A DNA stretch of 64,000 nucleotides from Brevibacillus reuszeri (GTDB lineage Bacteria > Bacillota > Bacilli > Brevibacillales > Brevibacillaceae): the NCBI RefSeq assembly GCF_001187725.1, contig NZ_LGIQ01000007.1, forward strand, positions 680,324 to 744,323. Reading direction: 5' to 3'. Made by a program: the position numbers and the translations under genes. The notes under the pieces are model-generated. The model searched no databases and was not told the origin of the DNA. It saw nothing but the letters and a program-made list of their open reading frames with translations. This document shows, in pieces, positions 26,074-35,137 of the stretch (position 1 is its first letter; each line of letters begins with the position of its first letter).

Positions 26074-27612
26074 TTGAATCCGGTAAAGAATGTTGTAGAA
26101 ATGCGTGGTATTACCAAGCGTTTCCCAGGGATCATTGCAAACGATAATATTACCTTGTCAGTAAAGCATGGGGAAATTCATGCCCTTCTCGGTGAAAACG
26201 GCGCTGGCAAATCTACCTTAATGAACGTATTATTCGGACTGTATCAGCCTGAAGAAGGCGAAATTCTCATTAATGAAAAGCCTGTTAAGATTACAAGCCC
26301 CAATGTAGCGAATGAGCTCGGCATTGGAATGGTGCATCAGCATTTTATGTTAGTTGAAACCTTTAGTGTAACTGAAAATATTGTTCTTGGAAATGAACCG
26401 AAAAACGGGTTGCAGATAGATATTCGACACGCAGAGAAGGAAGTAGAGAAGCTTTCTGACCGATACGGGTTGAAAGTAGATCCACGAGCCAAGATTCAAG
26501 ATATCTCAGTTGGCATGCAGCAGCGTGTGGAGATTTTGAAAACGCTTTATCGCGGGGCGGATATCCTGATTTTTGACGAGCCAACCGCTGTTCTGACTCC
26601 TCAGGAAATCCATGAACTTATTGAAATCATGCATAATTTGGTTAAAGAAGGTAAGACGATTATCCTGATTACACACAAGCTCAAGGAAATCATGGCTGTA
26701 TGTGATGCGGTTACGATTATTCGTAGGGGAAAAGTCATTGATTCGGTGCTAGTCAAAGAAACCAATCCGGATGAGTTGGCTGCGAAGATGGTTGGTCGTG
26801 AAGTTAACTTCCACGTGGACAAGATAGCAGCAAATCCAAAGCAAACGATTCTCTCTGTAGAAAATGTTACTGCAATGGGAAATCGCGGAGTAAATGCATT
26901 AAACAATTTGAGCTTGGAAGTTCGCGCTGGCGAGATTTTAGGGATTGCTGGTGTTGATGGCAACGGCCAGAGCGAGCTGATTGAAGTATTGACGGGGTTG
27001 CGAAAAGCATCAAGCGGTCGTGTCCTTCTTAATGGCAAAGAAATTACGAATCATGCTCCAAGGCATATCTCTGAATCCGGATTGTCTCATATTCCGGAAG
27101 ACAGACATAAACGCGGATTGATTCTTGATTTCACCATGAGTGAAAATATGGTATTGGAAACGTATTTCCATCCAACGTTTAATAAAAACGGTTTTCTCGA
27201 TTATGGCGCTATTGACAAGCATGCGGCAAAGCTCATTGAAGAGTTTGATGTTCGTACACCGAGCATTTATACGCCGGCCCGTGCCCTCTCCGGAGGTAAT
27301 CAGCAAAAAGCGATTATTGCACGCGAAGTGGACAAAGATCCTGATCTGCTGATTGCAGCTCAACCTACTCGTGGCCTGGACGTTGGTGCGATCGAGTTTA
27401 TCCATCGTCGTTTGATTGAGCAACGCGACAATGGAAAAGCCGTATTGTTGTTGTCTCTTGAACTGGATGAAGTCATTAATGTTTCCGACCGGATTGCCGT
27501 CATTTACGAAGGTCAAATTGTTGGGATTGTCGATGCCAAATCAACAACTGAGCAAGAACTTGGCTTGATGATGTCTGGCGGAAAAGGGCTAGATGGAGGA
27601 GAGAAGCGATGA
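26074..27612 (+). CDS. nupO: nucleoside ABC importer, duplicated ATPase subunit
   Basis: A 512-residue ATPase with two nucleotide-binding domains, as in RbsA/NupO-type importers. The first has GENGAGKST at about 40 and an intact FDEPTAVLTP Walker B. The second has the degenerate Walker A GVDGNGQSE and Walker B-like LIAAQPTRGLD, the usual asymmetry of this family. The start is a TTG after GGGGGGAAC. It overlaps nupP by 4 nt. Confidence 0.93.
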   Translation: MNPVKNVVEMRGITKRFPGIIANDNITLSVKHGEIHALLGENGAGKSTLMNVLFGLYQPEEGEILINEKPVKITSPNVANELGIGMVHQHFMLVETFSVTENIVLGNEPKNGLQIDIRHAEKEVEKLSDRYGLKVDPRAKIQDISVGMQQRVEILKTLYRGADILIFDEPTAVLTPQEIHELIEIMHNLVKEGKTIILITHKLKEIMAVCDAVTIIRRGKVIDSVLVKETNPDELAAKMVGREVNFHVDKIAANPKQTILSVENVTAMGNRGVNALNNLSLEVRAGEILGIAGVDGNGQSELIEVLTGLRKASSGRVLLNGKEITNHAPRHISESGLSHIPEDRHKRGLILDFTMSENMVLETYFHPTFNKNGFLDYGAIDKHAAKLIEEFDVRTPSIYTPARALSGGNQQKAIIAREVDKDPDLLIAAQPTRGLDVGAIEFIHRRLIEQRDNGKAVLLLSLELDEVINVSDRIAVIYEGQIVGIVDAKSTTEQELGLMMSGGKGLDGGEKR

Positions 27613-28682
27613 ATAAAGTGATTGCCGTCTTTACCAAAGAATCGTTCCTCGTTCCTCTCGTTGCAATCATTCTCGGCCTTTTGACCGGGGCTGTAGCCAT
27701 GCTTGCAGGAGGTTTCAATCCCGTTAAAGCGTACGTGGCTCTTTTGGAAAAAGTATTTGGCAGCGCGTATAACTTTGGGGAAACGATACGGCAAATTACA
27801 CCATTGATTTTTACAGGCTTGGCTGTAGCCTTTGCATTTCGGACAGGCTTGTTTAACATCGGTGCAGAAGGGCAATTTATCGTTGGAATGCTTGCGTCTA
27901 CTGCTGTAGGTGTATCGTTTGATTTGCCTGCTTATATTCATGCGCCACTTGCAATCATTGCAGGTGCAGTAGCAGGTGGTCTGTGGGGTTCTATTGCTGG
28001 CTATTTGAAAGCAGCCAGAGGTGTAAACGAAGTCATAACGAGTATCATGTTGAACTGGGTAGCGCTGTACTTTGCCAACTGGGTCTTGAATGCATTCTAT
28101 ATTCCAGCAGGCCAACAGCGTTCTGAAATGGTCAAGGACTCGGCTGTAATCACGATCGACTGGCTTTCCGCTATGTTTGACAGTGCGCGTTTGCACTGGG
28201 GGACTTTGGTTGCGATTCTTGCTGCTATTTTCTTTTACGTCATTCTTTGGAAGACGAAGTCCGGTTATGAGTTGCGTGCAGTTGGTTTGAACCCACATGC
28301 GTCTGAATATGCCGGAATGAACGTAAACCGAAACGTAGTAAAAGCGATGTTTATTGGTGGTATGTTTGCCGGGATTGGTGGAGCTTGCGAGATTTTGGGC
28401 GTATTCCACTACCAAGCAATCATGACAGCTCAGCCGGGCTACGGTTTTGATGGTATCGCGGTTGCTCTGATCGGAGGTAATACTCCGCTGGGCGTCGTCC
28501 TTGCAGCGATATTGTTCGGTATATTGACGTTTGGTTCCGCAGGGATGAAGTTCGGTGCGGGTGTTCCTGTTGAGTTGATTCGCGTAGTAATTGCTTCCGT
28601 TATTTTCTTCGTGGCAGCTCACGGAATTGTGAAGATTTTTGTGAAACCAATCTTGAAGAAGAAAAAGGAAGGTGGGAACTGA
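27609..28682 (+). CDS. nupP: nucleoside ABC importer permease 1
   Basis: A 357-residue integral membrane protein of the BPD_transp_2 family, with about eight to ten hydrophobic segments. Features include FNIGAEGQFIVGMLAS, GVNEVITSIMLNWVALYFANW and AVALIGGNTPLG, typical of nucleoside/ribose permeases. It overlaps nupO by 4 nt and nupQ by one base, so the three are co-translated. It ends in a lysine-rich cytoplasmic tail. Confidence 0.92.
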   Translation: MNKVIAVFTKESFLVPLVAIILGLLTGAVAMLAGGFNPVKAYVALLEKVFGSAYNFGETIRQITPLIFTGLAVAFAFRTGLFNIGAEGQFIVGMLASTAVGVSFDLPAYIHAPLAIIAGAVAGGLWGSIAGYLKAARGVNEVITSIMLNWVALYFANWVLNAFYIPAGQQRSEMVKDSAVITIDWLSAMFDSARLHWGTLVAILAAIFFYVILWKTKSGYELRAVGLNPHASEYAGMNVNRNVVKAMFIGGMFAGIGGACEILGVFHYQAIMTAQPGYGFDGIAVALIGGNTPLGVVLAAILFGILTFGSAGMKFGAGVPVELIRVVIASVIFFVAAHGIVKIFVKPILKKKKEGGN

Positions 28683-29641
28683 TGGATTGGGGAATTATTC
28701 TAAGCAACCTCGTTCATGATACCATCGTGTTTTCCACTGCCTTGATTTTTGCGTCATTGGGCGGACTTTTTTCTGAGCGCTCTGGTGTAGTCAACATTGC
28801 ACTAGAGGGTATGATGATCATTGGGGCCTTTACCGGTGCGGTTATGACCTATGCTTTTCAGGATTCTCTTGGAGCCTGGGCACCTTGGATAGGGTTTATC
28901 GCCGCCGGGATCGGTGGAGCGATTTTCGCCTTGCCTCACGCGGTAGCATCGGTTTCCTTTAAAGCAGACCAAACCGTAAGTGGTGTCGCTTTGAACTTCT
29001 TGGCAGCGGGTCTGTCTGTTTACTTGACCAAGATCATTTTCAATGGTGCAGGTCAAACCACGACTTTGAGCCAAGTTTTCGGAAAGTGGAGCATCCCGGG
29101 TTTGCATGAGATCCCGTACTTGGGTCACGCCATTTTCGAGGCTTATCCTACGAGCTACATCGCATTTATCATGGTGTTCTTGACATGGTTCCTCGTTTTC
29201 AAGACTCCGTTTGGCTTGCGTTTGCGTGCTGTTGGGGAACATCCTCGTGCAGCTGATACTGTAGGGATCAATGTAAAGAAAATGCGTTATACGGCAGTCA
29301 TGATCAGTGGTGCGCTTGCTGCTTTGGGCGGAGCAACCATTTCTTTGACGACAACCAGTAACTTTTCGCATAATACCGTTTCTGGACAAGGCTTCATTGC
29401 GATTGCAGCTTTGATTTTCGGAAAATGGCATCCAGCTGGTGCGATGGGAGCTGCTCTCTTCTTTGGTGTCGCTCAAGCAATTAAATCGCTGGTTCAAATC
29501 TTTGGTTTGACCCAATATGTACCTACGGAGTTTATTTTCATGCTACCGTACGTATTGACGATTCTCGTCATGGCTGGTTTGGTAGGTCGTTCAAGTGCAC
29601 CGGCTGCCTTGGGTAAACCATACGATACCGGCTCTCGCTAG
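28682..29641 (+). CDS. nupQ: nucleoside ABC importer permease 2
   Basis: A 319-residue membrane protein paired with nupP. The segment SERSGVVNIALEGMMIIGAF and the later GLRLRAVGEHPRAADTVGI are typical of the second permease of BMP-type importers. Its ATG shares a base with the nupP stop (TGATG). The importer would bring nucleosides into the cytoplasm for salvage. Confidence 0.92.
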   Translation: MDWGIILSNLVHDTIVFSTALIFASLGGLFSERSGVVNIALEGMMIIGAFTGAVMTYAFQDSLGAWAPWIGFIAAGIGGAIFALPHAVASVSFKADQTVSGVALNFLAAGLSVYLTKIIFNGAGQTTTLSQVFGKWSIPGLHEIPYLGHAIFEAYPTSYIAFIMVFLTWFLVFKTPFGLRLRAVGEHPRAADTVGINVKKMRYTAVMISGALAALGGATISLTTTSNFSHNTVSGQGFIAIAALIFGKWHPAGAMGAALFFGVAQAIKSLVQIFGLTQYVPTEFIFMLPYVLTILVMAGLVGRSSAPAALGKPYDTGSR

Positions 29642-29722
29642 TTGACATAATTTAGCGTCTAGAACCTGACTCTTTCCCTGTGCGATAATTTTTATGGTGA
29701 TTTCGTGCGGGGAGGGGATTGA

Positions 29723-30946
29723 ATGAACCGCTGTTTACATAGAAACAGCATTCTTCATTGGCCCAGGCTTCTAGGCGTTTTTTGTGTTTGTCTGGGTCTA
29801 TTTATTGGTGTGATTGATATGAGTAAACCGGCACTGGCAGAAGAGCCAGGACCAACTGTGTCCTTGGTGATTAACGGAAAAGCAGTATTCTCCGATGTGC
29901 AGCCACTTCTTGAAAACGGACGAATGCTAGTACCGATTCGGTATATTGGGGAATCTACTGGGGCTTCGGTCACGTATGAGGCGGCAACGAAGCAGGTCAT
30001 CATGGAGCAAAAAGACAGGCGTGTATCATTAATTGTAGGGAGTAATGTTGCCTATGTGAACGGTAGGCATTACACACTCGATGTACCACCGAAAATTGTT
30101 AATGATCGTACGGTGGTCCCGATCCGTTTTGTTAGTGAAGCACTTGGATATCGCGTAAATTGGGATGAGAGAGCACAGGTGGCGCAAATCGAGTCAAAAG
30201 AGCCAGATGATTCCGTGGCCATTGTGAAAGAAGCATCGAATCCCTATGTCGTGCAAGCAGGTGACACATTGTCCAAAGTTGCCCTTCAGCACGGGACGAC
30301 GATGAGTGCCATCAAAAAAAACAACTACTTGTCTTCGGATAACCTGACGATTGATCAAATTTTATTTTTACCCAATGATTCTAAGACAGCAACGAATCCA
30401 CTTTCAAAAAAAGTCGGTGACAGCGGCTTGTTGAAGAAGACCTACTATTTCCCCTTTAATAATCGCAGCTGGTACGAGCCTTATGGCGACAGCTTTGGCT
30501 CTGATCGTGAATGGACGGAAAGCAGTGATGGAAGTGTACGCAGTCATGAAGGCATTGATATCATGGCTCCCAAAGGCACTCCTGTTTATTCCGTATCATC
30601 AGGGACCATTAATCGGATTGGTTGGAATACCTACGGTGGCTGGCGTATCAATATTACGGATGAAAGTGGACAATATCGCATGTATTACGCCCATTTAAGT
30701 GCCTACACACCTGGGTTGCGCATTGGTGATACCATACAGGCAGGGCAATTGATTGGCTTTGTAGGAGATACTGGATACGGAGGAGCGGGAACGGTTGGTA
30801 TGTTTGCTCCCCATTTGCATTTTGGACTTTATCTCAACGACAACAATCGTGCCATCGATGCTTATGATTACTTGCGGTATTGGGAGCAAAATAAAGTTGC
30901 AAGCCCCTTTTTCCTAATGGGACAAACTAGACGAAGAATATCCTGA
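29723..30946 (+). CDS. secreted M23 peptidase with copper amine oxidase-like N-terminal domain and LysM
   Basis: A 407-residue exported protein. After an N-terminal signal or membrane anchor (about 15-38, ending near ALAEE) come a copper amine oxidase-like N-terminal domain (about 45-155, with LLENGRMLVPIRYIGE and the repeat RTVVPIRFVSEALGY), a LysM peptidoglycan-binding domain (about 172-215, YVVQAGDTLSKVA) and a C-terminal M23 metallopeptidase domain. Zinc ligands are visible in HEGIDI at about 274 and HLHF at about 364. It probably cuts peptidoglycan cross-bridges. It starts 81 nt behind nupQ and is followed by a tiny gene 20 nt later. Confidence 0.88.
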   Translation: MNRCLHRNSILHWPRLLGVFCVCLGLFIGVIDMSKPALAEEPGPTVSLVINGKAVFSDVQPLLENGRMLVPIRYIGESTGASVTYEAATKQVIMEQKDRRVSLIVGSNVAYVNGRHYTLDVPPKIVNDRTVVPIRFVSEALGYRVNWDERAQVAQIESKEPDDSVAIVKEASNPYVVQAGDTLSKVALQHGTTMSAIKKNNYLSSDNLTIDQILFLPNDSKTATNPLSKKVGDSGLLKKTYYFPFNNRSWYEPYGDSFGSDREWTESSDGSVRSHEGIDIMAPKGTPVYSVSSGTINRIGWNTYGGWRINITDESGQYRMYYAHLSAYTPGLRIGDTIQAGQLIGFVGDTGYGGAGTVGMFAPHLHFGLYLNDNNRAIDAYDYLRYWEQNKVASPFFLMGQTRRRIS

Positions 30947-30966
30947 TTGAGAAAGGAAGGCTTCGT

Positions 30967-31122
30967 ATGTGGACATGTCCTTATTGCGGCGGGAATCACG
31001 GTCTGCCATTTCACGATGAGCATTTAGACGGTATGCTTTGTCTGGGCGCGGATTGCGGGCGCTTCGTCGAAGAAAGCGTCATACAAGAAGACTCGAGAGA
31101 ATGGGACTATATGGACTTGTAA
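30967..31122 (+). CDS. 51-residue zinc-ribbon-like protein
   Basis: This short frame starts at an ATG with GAAAGGAAGG upstream, 20 nt behind the M23 gene, and ends just before a terminator. The sequence begins MWTCPYCGGNHGLPFH and contains a later C-x4-C pair (LCLGADC), so two cysteine pairs could bind zinc. The C-terminus is acidic (ESVIQEDSREWDY). The ribosome binding site, cysteine pattern and terminator make it a credible gene; function is unknown. Confidence 0.65.
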   Translation: MWTCPYCGGNHGLPFHDEHLDGMLCLGADCGRFVEESVIQEDSREWDYMDL

Positions 31123-31129
31123 TCGATGA

Positions 31130-31176
31130 GGAACGAGCCATGCTGGCAATAATCAGCACGGTTTGTTCCTTTTTTC
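31130..31176 (+). terminator. rho-independent terminator after the small zinc-ribbon gene
   Basis: GGAAC pairs with GTTCC, and the inner CATGCTG arm pairs with CAGCACG (partial), followed by six T residues. The stem begins 8 nt behind the stop codon. Confidence 0.75.
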
Positions 31177-31306
31177 GTCAGGATTTAGATGTGTATGGGA
31201 AGGCGTAGGAGGAGCATTGCATGCATACCTTGATAAAAGGAAAAAGACATTGGAAGATTCTGATGCTTGATGACCTGCCAATTGGTTACAATAGAGGGGT
31301 AAGCTG

Positions 31307-32626
31307 ATGGAGAAGGGAGAATGGGATATGAGTGGGCATACAACCGAAATTGCGTTTCAAAGCTCCCAAATTAATGGGATGAACGTACATATCCTGCCGA
31401 CCGCCAAGTTCAAAACAACCACCATTGTGACAATGATTGAACAGGCACTGTCGGAGGAAAACGTGACAAAAACGGCTTTACTTGCCATGGTGATGAAACG
31501 GGCTACAGCTCGATTCCCTGAGACCAAACGATTGCGTGCGCATCTGGATTATCTCTATGGTGCGATCTTTGACGTAGACGTGATGAAAAAAGGGGAGCGG
31601 CAAATACTGCAAATATATATGGAGGTTCCGAACGAGAAGTATCTTTCCAAAGATGCGACTCTATTGGAGGCTGCCATTCAGTTTGTAGGTGACATGCTGA
31701 CTAGACCGCTTGTAGAAAATGGTGCCTTTCTTGAGAAGTACATGAATCAAGAGAAGGAGACCCTCCGCAAGCGCATGGAGAGCTTGATCGATGACAAAAT
31801 GAAATATGCCAATCAACGTGTGACAGAAGAAATGTGCAAAGATGAGCCGTTCTCGCTGCTCGTCCAAGGAAGAGTGGACGACCTGCCGGGCATAACCGGT
31901 GAAGACCTCTACTCGTATTATAAAGAAATCATGACGAATAACCCGATTAATATGTTCGTTGTCGGTGATGTGGAGCAACAAAACGTTTCTGAAATCATCC
32001 GCTCGCAGGTTCCTTTGGAGCGAAGCGATGTGAAAGGGTTCCAGGTAAACCAGGAACAAAAACAGATAACGACAGAGCGTGAAGTGATTGATCGCCTAGA
32101 CGTGGGCCAAGCGAAGCTTAACATTGGTTGCCGAACACAGATTACGTACAAAGATGATGATTATCCTGCCTTGTTGCTGTATAACGGTATTCTCGGTGGC
32201 TTTCCGCATTCGAAGCTATTCGTCAATGTGCGCGAAAAAGAAAGTCTCGCTTATTATGCGGTTTCCAGACTGGAGAGTCACAAAGGCATCATGATGATCA
32301 TGTCCGGGATCGATGTCAATAAGTATCAAAGAGCTGTCGAGATCATCAAGCAGCAGCTTGAATTGATGGAGAAGGGTACGATTTCGGACGAAGAATTGGG
32401 ACTCACTCGGGCTACACTTAGCAATCAGTTCCGCGAGCTATTAGATAGTGCCCGTGGAATGATTGATTTTACCTACAATGGGGTCATTAGCGGCCGAAAA
32501 CGCCAACTGGATGAGCTCTTGAAAGCAATCAGCAGCGTGACGCTGGATGAGATTAAGCAGGTCGCAGATAAAGTGAAAATCGATACCATCTATCTCCTGC
32601 GGGATAAGAAGGGAGAGGCGCAATAA
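31307..32626 (+). CDS. ymfF: YmfF, M16-family protein without zinc motif
   Basis: A 439-residue insulinase-like protein. The M16 fold is seen in the second half (GGFPHSKLFVNVREKESLAYYA), but the HxxEH zinc motif is absent where it should stand near the N-terminus. The catalytic partner is the next gene, YmfH, whose start overlaps this stop (TAATG). Such pairs form M16B heterodimers with one active subunit. An alternative start at 31328 would shorten it by 7 residues and has a comparable ribosome binding site. Role in the cell is not established. Confidence 0.9.
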   Translation: MEKGEWDMSGHTTEIAFQSSQINGMNVHILPTAKFKTTTIVTMIEQALSEENVTKTALLAMVMKRATARFPETKRLRAHLDYLYGAIFDVDVMKKGERQILQIYMEVPNEKYLSKDATLLEAAIQFVGDMLTRPLVENGAFLEKYMNQEKETLRKRMESLIDDKMKYANQRVTEEMCKDEPFSLLVQGRVDDLPGITGEDLYSYYKEIMTNNPINMFVVGDVEQQNVSEIIRSQVPLERSDVKGFQVNQEQKQITTEREVIDRLDVGQAKLNIGCRTQITYKDDDYPALLLYNGILGGFPHSKLFVNVREKESLAYYAVSRLESHKGIMMIMSGIDVNKYQRAVEIIKQQLELMEKGTISDEELGLTRATLSNQFRELLDSARGMIDFTYNGVISGRKRQLDELLKAISSVTLDEIKQVADKVKIDTIYLLRDKKGEAQ

Positions 32627-33918
32627 TGGAGACCACTGTATTTGAACAAGTAAACGAAACCCTGTATCACGAAACGCTGGGGAACGGATTGCAGGTATAT
32701 TTGGTCCCGAAGCAAGGCTTCAGCAAGACCTACGCCGTCTTTACTACACGCTATGGTTCGATAGACAGCCATTTTCGTACGCGAGGTGGGGAAGAAATTA
32801 ACGTACCAGACGGCATCGCGCATTTTCTTGAGCACAAGATGTTTGAGAAAAAAGATCGAGACGTTATGCACGAATTTAGTAAGAACGGTGCATCCTGCAA
32901 CGCATTTACGAGCTTTAACCGCACAGCGTACCTATTTTCATGCACAGATAATCTAAATGACAACTTGAACCTTCTTCTCGACTATGTGCAAGAGCCGTAC
33001 TTTACGGATGCCAGCGTAGAAAAGGAAAAGGGAATTATCGGTCAGGAAATCACGATGTACGATGACAATCCGGATTGGAAAGTTTACATGAACCTGCTCA
33101 AGGCGATGTATCAAAAGTATCCAATCAATATCGAGATTGCGGGTACGATCGAAACCATTTCGCATATTACCAAAGAATACCTTTATCAATGTTACGAGAC
33201 TTTTTATCACCCGGCCAATATGCTGCTTTTGGTGGTTGGGTCCTTCGAGCCGGAAGCGATGATGAAATTGATTCGTGAGAACCAGTCGGCCAAGGAATTT
33301 TCACCTGCACCGCAAATTACGAGAGTCTTTCCGGAAGAGCCGGTTGAGCCCGCTGAGGCAAAGGTCGAGGCGTTTCTTGCCGTTGGACTGCCAAAGTGTA
33401 TGATCGGGATCAAGGAACGGGAAAATGGACTTACCAAAGAAGCCTTGTTAAAACGTGATCTGACCACTAAACTGATATTGGACCTTGCGTTTGGCACGAG
33501 CTCTGCTGTGTATGAGCGCTTATACGACAGCGGCTTGATTACGGAAAGCTTTGATTTTGACTATAGCTGCGAGCAGGATTACGCCTACACCATTATCGGT
33601 GGTGATACACCTGATCCGGATAAGCTGTTTGAAACGATCAAAGCCGAGATCGAGCAATTGAAGCAAAACGGAATTGATCAGGATGACTTCGAGCGGGCGA
33701 AGAGAAAGAAAATCGGTAACTTCTTACGATCGCTGAATTCAGTCGAATATATCGCTAACCAATTTACCAGCTTCAAGTTCAATGGCAATGATCTGTTTTC
33801 CGTGGTGCCGACCCTCGAGTCGATCACCCGCGAAGATGTTGAACAGCGATTGAAAGAGCATTTTCTTCCTGAACAAATGGCTGTTTCGATTGTCCGTTCT
33901 GCTTCGCCACAGGAGTAG
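32626..33918 (+). CDS. ymfH: YmfH, M16-family zinc protease
   Basis: A 430-residue M16B peptidase. The inverted zinc motif HFLEH lies at about 66-70, with the third ligand glutamate further on in the KGIIGQEITMYDDNPD region. The C-terminal domain carries FGTSSAVYERLYDSGLI. Its ATG overlaps the ymfF stop. It is probably the active subunit of a heterodimer with YmfF. Substrates are not known; in related Firmicutes neighbours of this type can process peptides. Confidence 0.93.
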   Translation: METTVFEQVNETLYHETLGNGLQVYLVPKQGFSKTYAVFTTRYGSIDSHFRTRGGEEINVPDGIAHFLEHKMFEKKDRDVMHEFSKNGASCNAFTSFNRTAYLFSCTDNLNDNLNLLLDYVQEPYFTDASVEKEKGIIGQEITMYDDNPDWKVYMNLLKAMYQKYPINIEIAGTIETISHITKEYLYQCYETFYHPANMLLLVVGSFEPEAMMKLIRENQSAKEFSPAPQITRVFPEEPVEPAEAKVEAFLAVGLPKCMIGIKERENGLTKEALLKRDLTTKLILDLAFGTSSAVYERLYDSGLITESFDFDYSCEQDYAYTIIGGDTPDPDKLFETIKAEIEQLKQNGIDQDDFERAKRKKIGNFLRSLNSVEYIANQFTSFKFNGNDLFSVVPTLESITREDVEQRLKEHFLPEQMAVSIVRSASPQE

Positions 33919-33927
33919 TGAGCAAGT

Positions 33928-34662
33928 ATGCATCAAGGAACGCCATGGGCGTTGATTACGGGGTCTTCTGGCGAAATCGGGCAGGCGATAGCTGTCTGCC
34001 TGGCTGAGGTGGGAGTTCCCCTCTATCTTCATTATCATCAAGCGGAGTCAAAGATTGATGCTCTCGTACAAAAATGTCAGACACTCGGGGTGTCAACCGG
34101 CAAGCTGCAAGCAGATTTACGTGATCCGGCGCAAATTACTGCCATGTTTGAGGCGATGCCAATTGCACCGCTGCTTATCGTCAACAATGCATCGGTGGAT
34201 CACGTCGGGCTTTTTTCCGATGTCTCCGTTGAAATGTTTGACGAAATGATGCATATCAATGTGCGTTCATCGTTTTTGGTGAGTCAAGCAGCTGTGCCCG
34301 CCATGCTTCGTGAGCGCTATGGGCGTATCGTGAATGTTTCTTCCATTTGGGGAATGACAGGCGGTTCGTGTGAAGTACTGTATTCCTTGTCCAAGGGAGC
34401 CATAAATACGTTCACCAAAGCGTTGGCAAAAGAGCTTGCACCGAATGGCATCACAGTAAACGCTGTTGCACCTGGGGCTATCGAGGGTGGCATGATGCAA
34501 AAATTTTCAGCTGATGAACTTGCTATGATTGCAGAAGAAATTCCTGCCAGTCGTCTCGGGCGACCGGAAGAAGTGGCGGCGGTCGTGCGCTTTCTTTTGA
34601 CTCGGGAGGCGAGCTATGTAACCGGCCAAATTATTAGTCCCAACGGCGGATGGTATACATAA
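33928..34662 (+). CDS. ymfI: short-chain dehydrogenase/reductase YmfI
   Basis: A 244-residue SDR oxidoreductase. The cofactor motif is TGSSGEIGQAI at about 12-22; NNAS, the catalytic serine in NVSSIWG and the YSLSK tyrosine-lysine pair are all intact. It resembles FabG-type 3-oxoacyl reductases, but the substrate is not known. It lies 9 nt after ymfH as in B. subtilis, so it is likely in the same operon. Confidence 0.9.
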   Translation: MHQGTPWALITGSSGEIGQAIAVCLAEVGVPLYLHYHQAESKIDALVQKCQTLGVSTGKLQADLRDPAQITAMFEAMPIAPLLIVNNASVDHVGLFSDVSVEMFDEMMHINVRSSFLVSQAAVPAMLRERYGRIVNVSSIWGMTGGSCEVLYSLSKGAINTFTKALAKELAPNGITVNAVAPGAIEGGMMQKFSADELAMIAEEIPASRLGRPEEVAAVVRFLLTREASYVTGQIISPNGGWYT

Positions 34663-34759
34663 GTACAATTACATGCATAATTTCCGTGAAAAGATGGAAA
34701 TCTACCTTTTGTGTGGGCAGCAAACCTGTTCGCAACGTACAAAAGGAGGGATTTTCGCT

Positions 34760-35029
34760 ATGTCGATTCTTGACAATTTCCGCGACTGGAAAGAATTTCT
34801 CGGAGATCGAGTAGAACAAGCGAAACAGGCAGGGATGGAAAGTGAAACGTTAGAAAACGTTGCCTACCAAATTGGTGGTTATCTGGCTGAGCAAGTAGAT
34901 CCGAAAAACGATCAGGAGCGTCTGTTAAAGCAGCTTTGGGACGCGGGAGATCAACAGCAGAAGCAAGCGCTGGCTTCTCTCATGGTGAAACTTGTTCAGG
35001 ACGCCGGTAATGTCAGCCGTGGCAATTAG
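34760..35029 (+). CDS. ymfJ: DUF3243 family protein YmfJ
   Basis: An 89-residue helical protein of the DUF3243 family. The ATG at 34760 follows AAAAGGAGGG; the frame is open further upstream but has no ribosome binding site there. Typical features are NFRDWKEFLGDRVEQA, AYQIGGYLAEQVDPKN and the closing QALASLMVKLVQ. Function is unknown. A terminator follows. Confidence 0.88.
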   Translation: MSILDNFRDWKEFLGDRVEQAKQAGMESETLENVAYQIGGYLAEQVDPKNDQERLLKQLWDAGDQQQKQALASLMVKLVQDAGNVSRGN

Positions 35030-35035
35030 GCTTTG

Positions 35036-35062
35036 AAATCCCCTTCTTTTGGGGATTTTTCT
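35036..35062 (+). terminator. rho-independent terminator after ymfJ
   Basis: AAATCCCC pairs with GGGGATTT, followed by TTCTTTT. Confidence 0.8.
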
Positions 35063-35070
35063 TTTCGCGA

Positions 35071-35098
35071 TTGTCGATTGTTCGGAAAATGTTATACT
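35071..35098 (+). promoter_or_regulatory. sigma-A promoter of ymfK-rodZ
   Basis: TTGTCG (35071-35076) and TATACT (35093-35098) are 16 nt apart, directly behind the ymfJ terminator and 39 nt before ymfK. Confidence 0.6.
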
Positions 35099-35137
35099 AC
35101 ATAAGAAGAGAATTCTGGGTGGCGGAGAGGATTGCAT

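Noticed and set aside
31287-31292. TACAAT as a -10 of ymfF
   Set aside because: The start point would fall on the ribosome binding site, and the nearest -35-like TTGATG is only 14 nt away.
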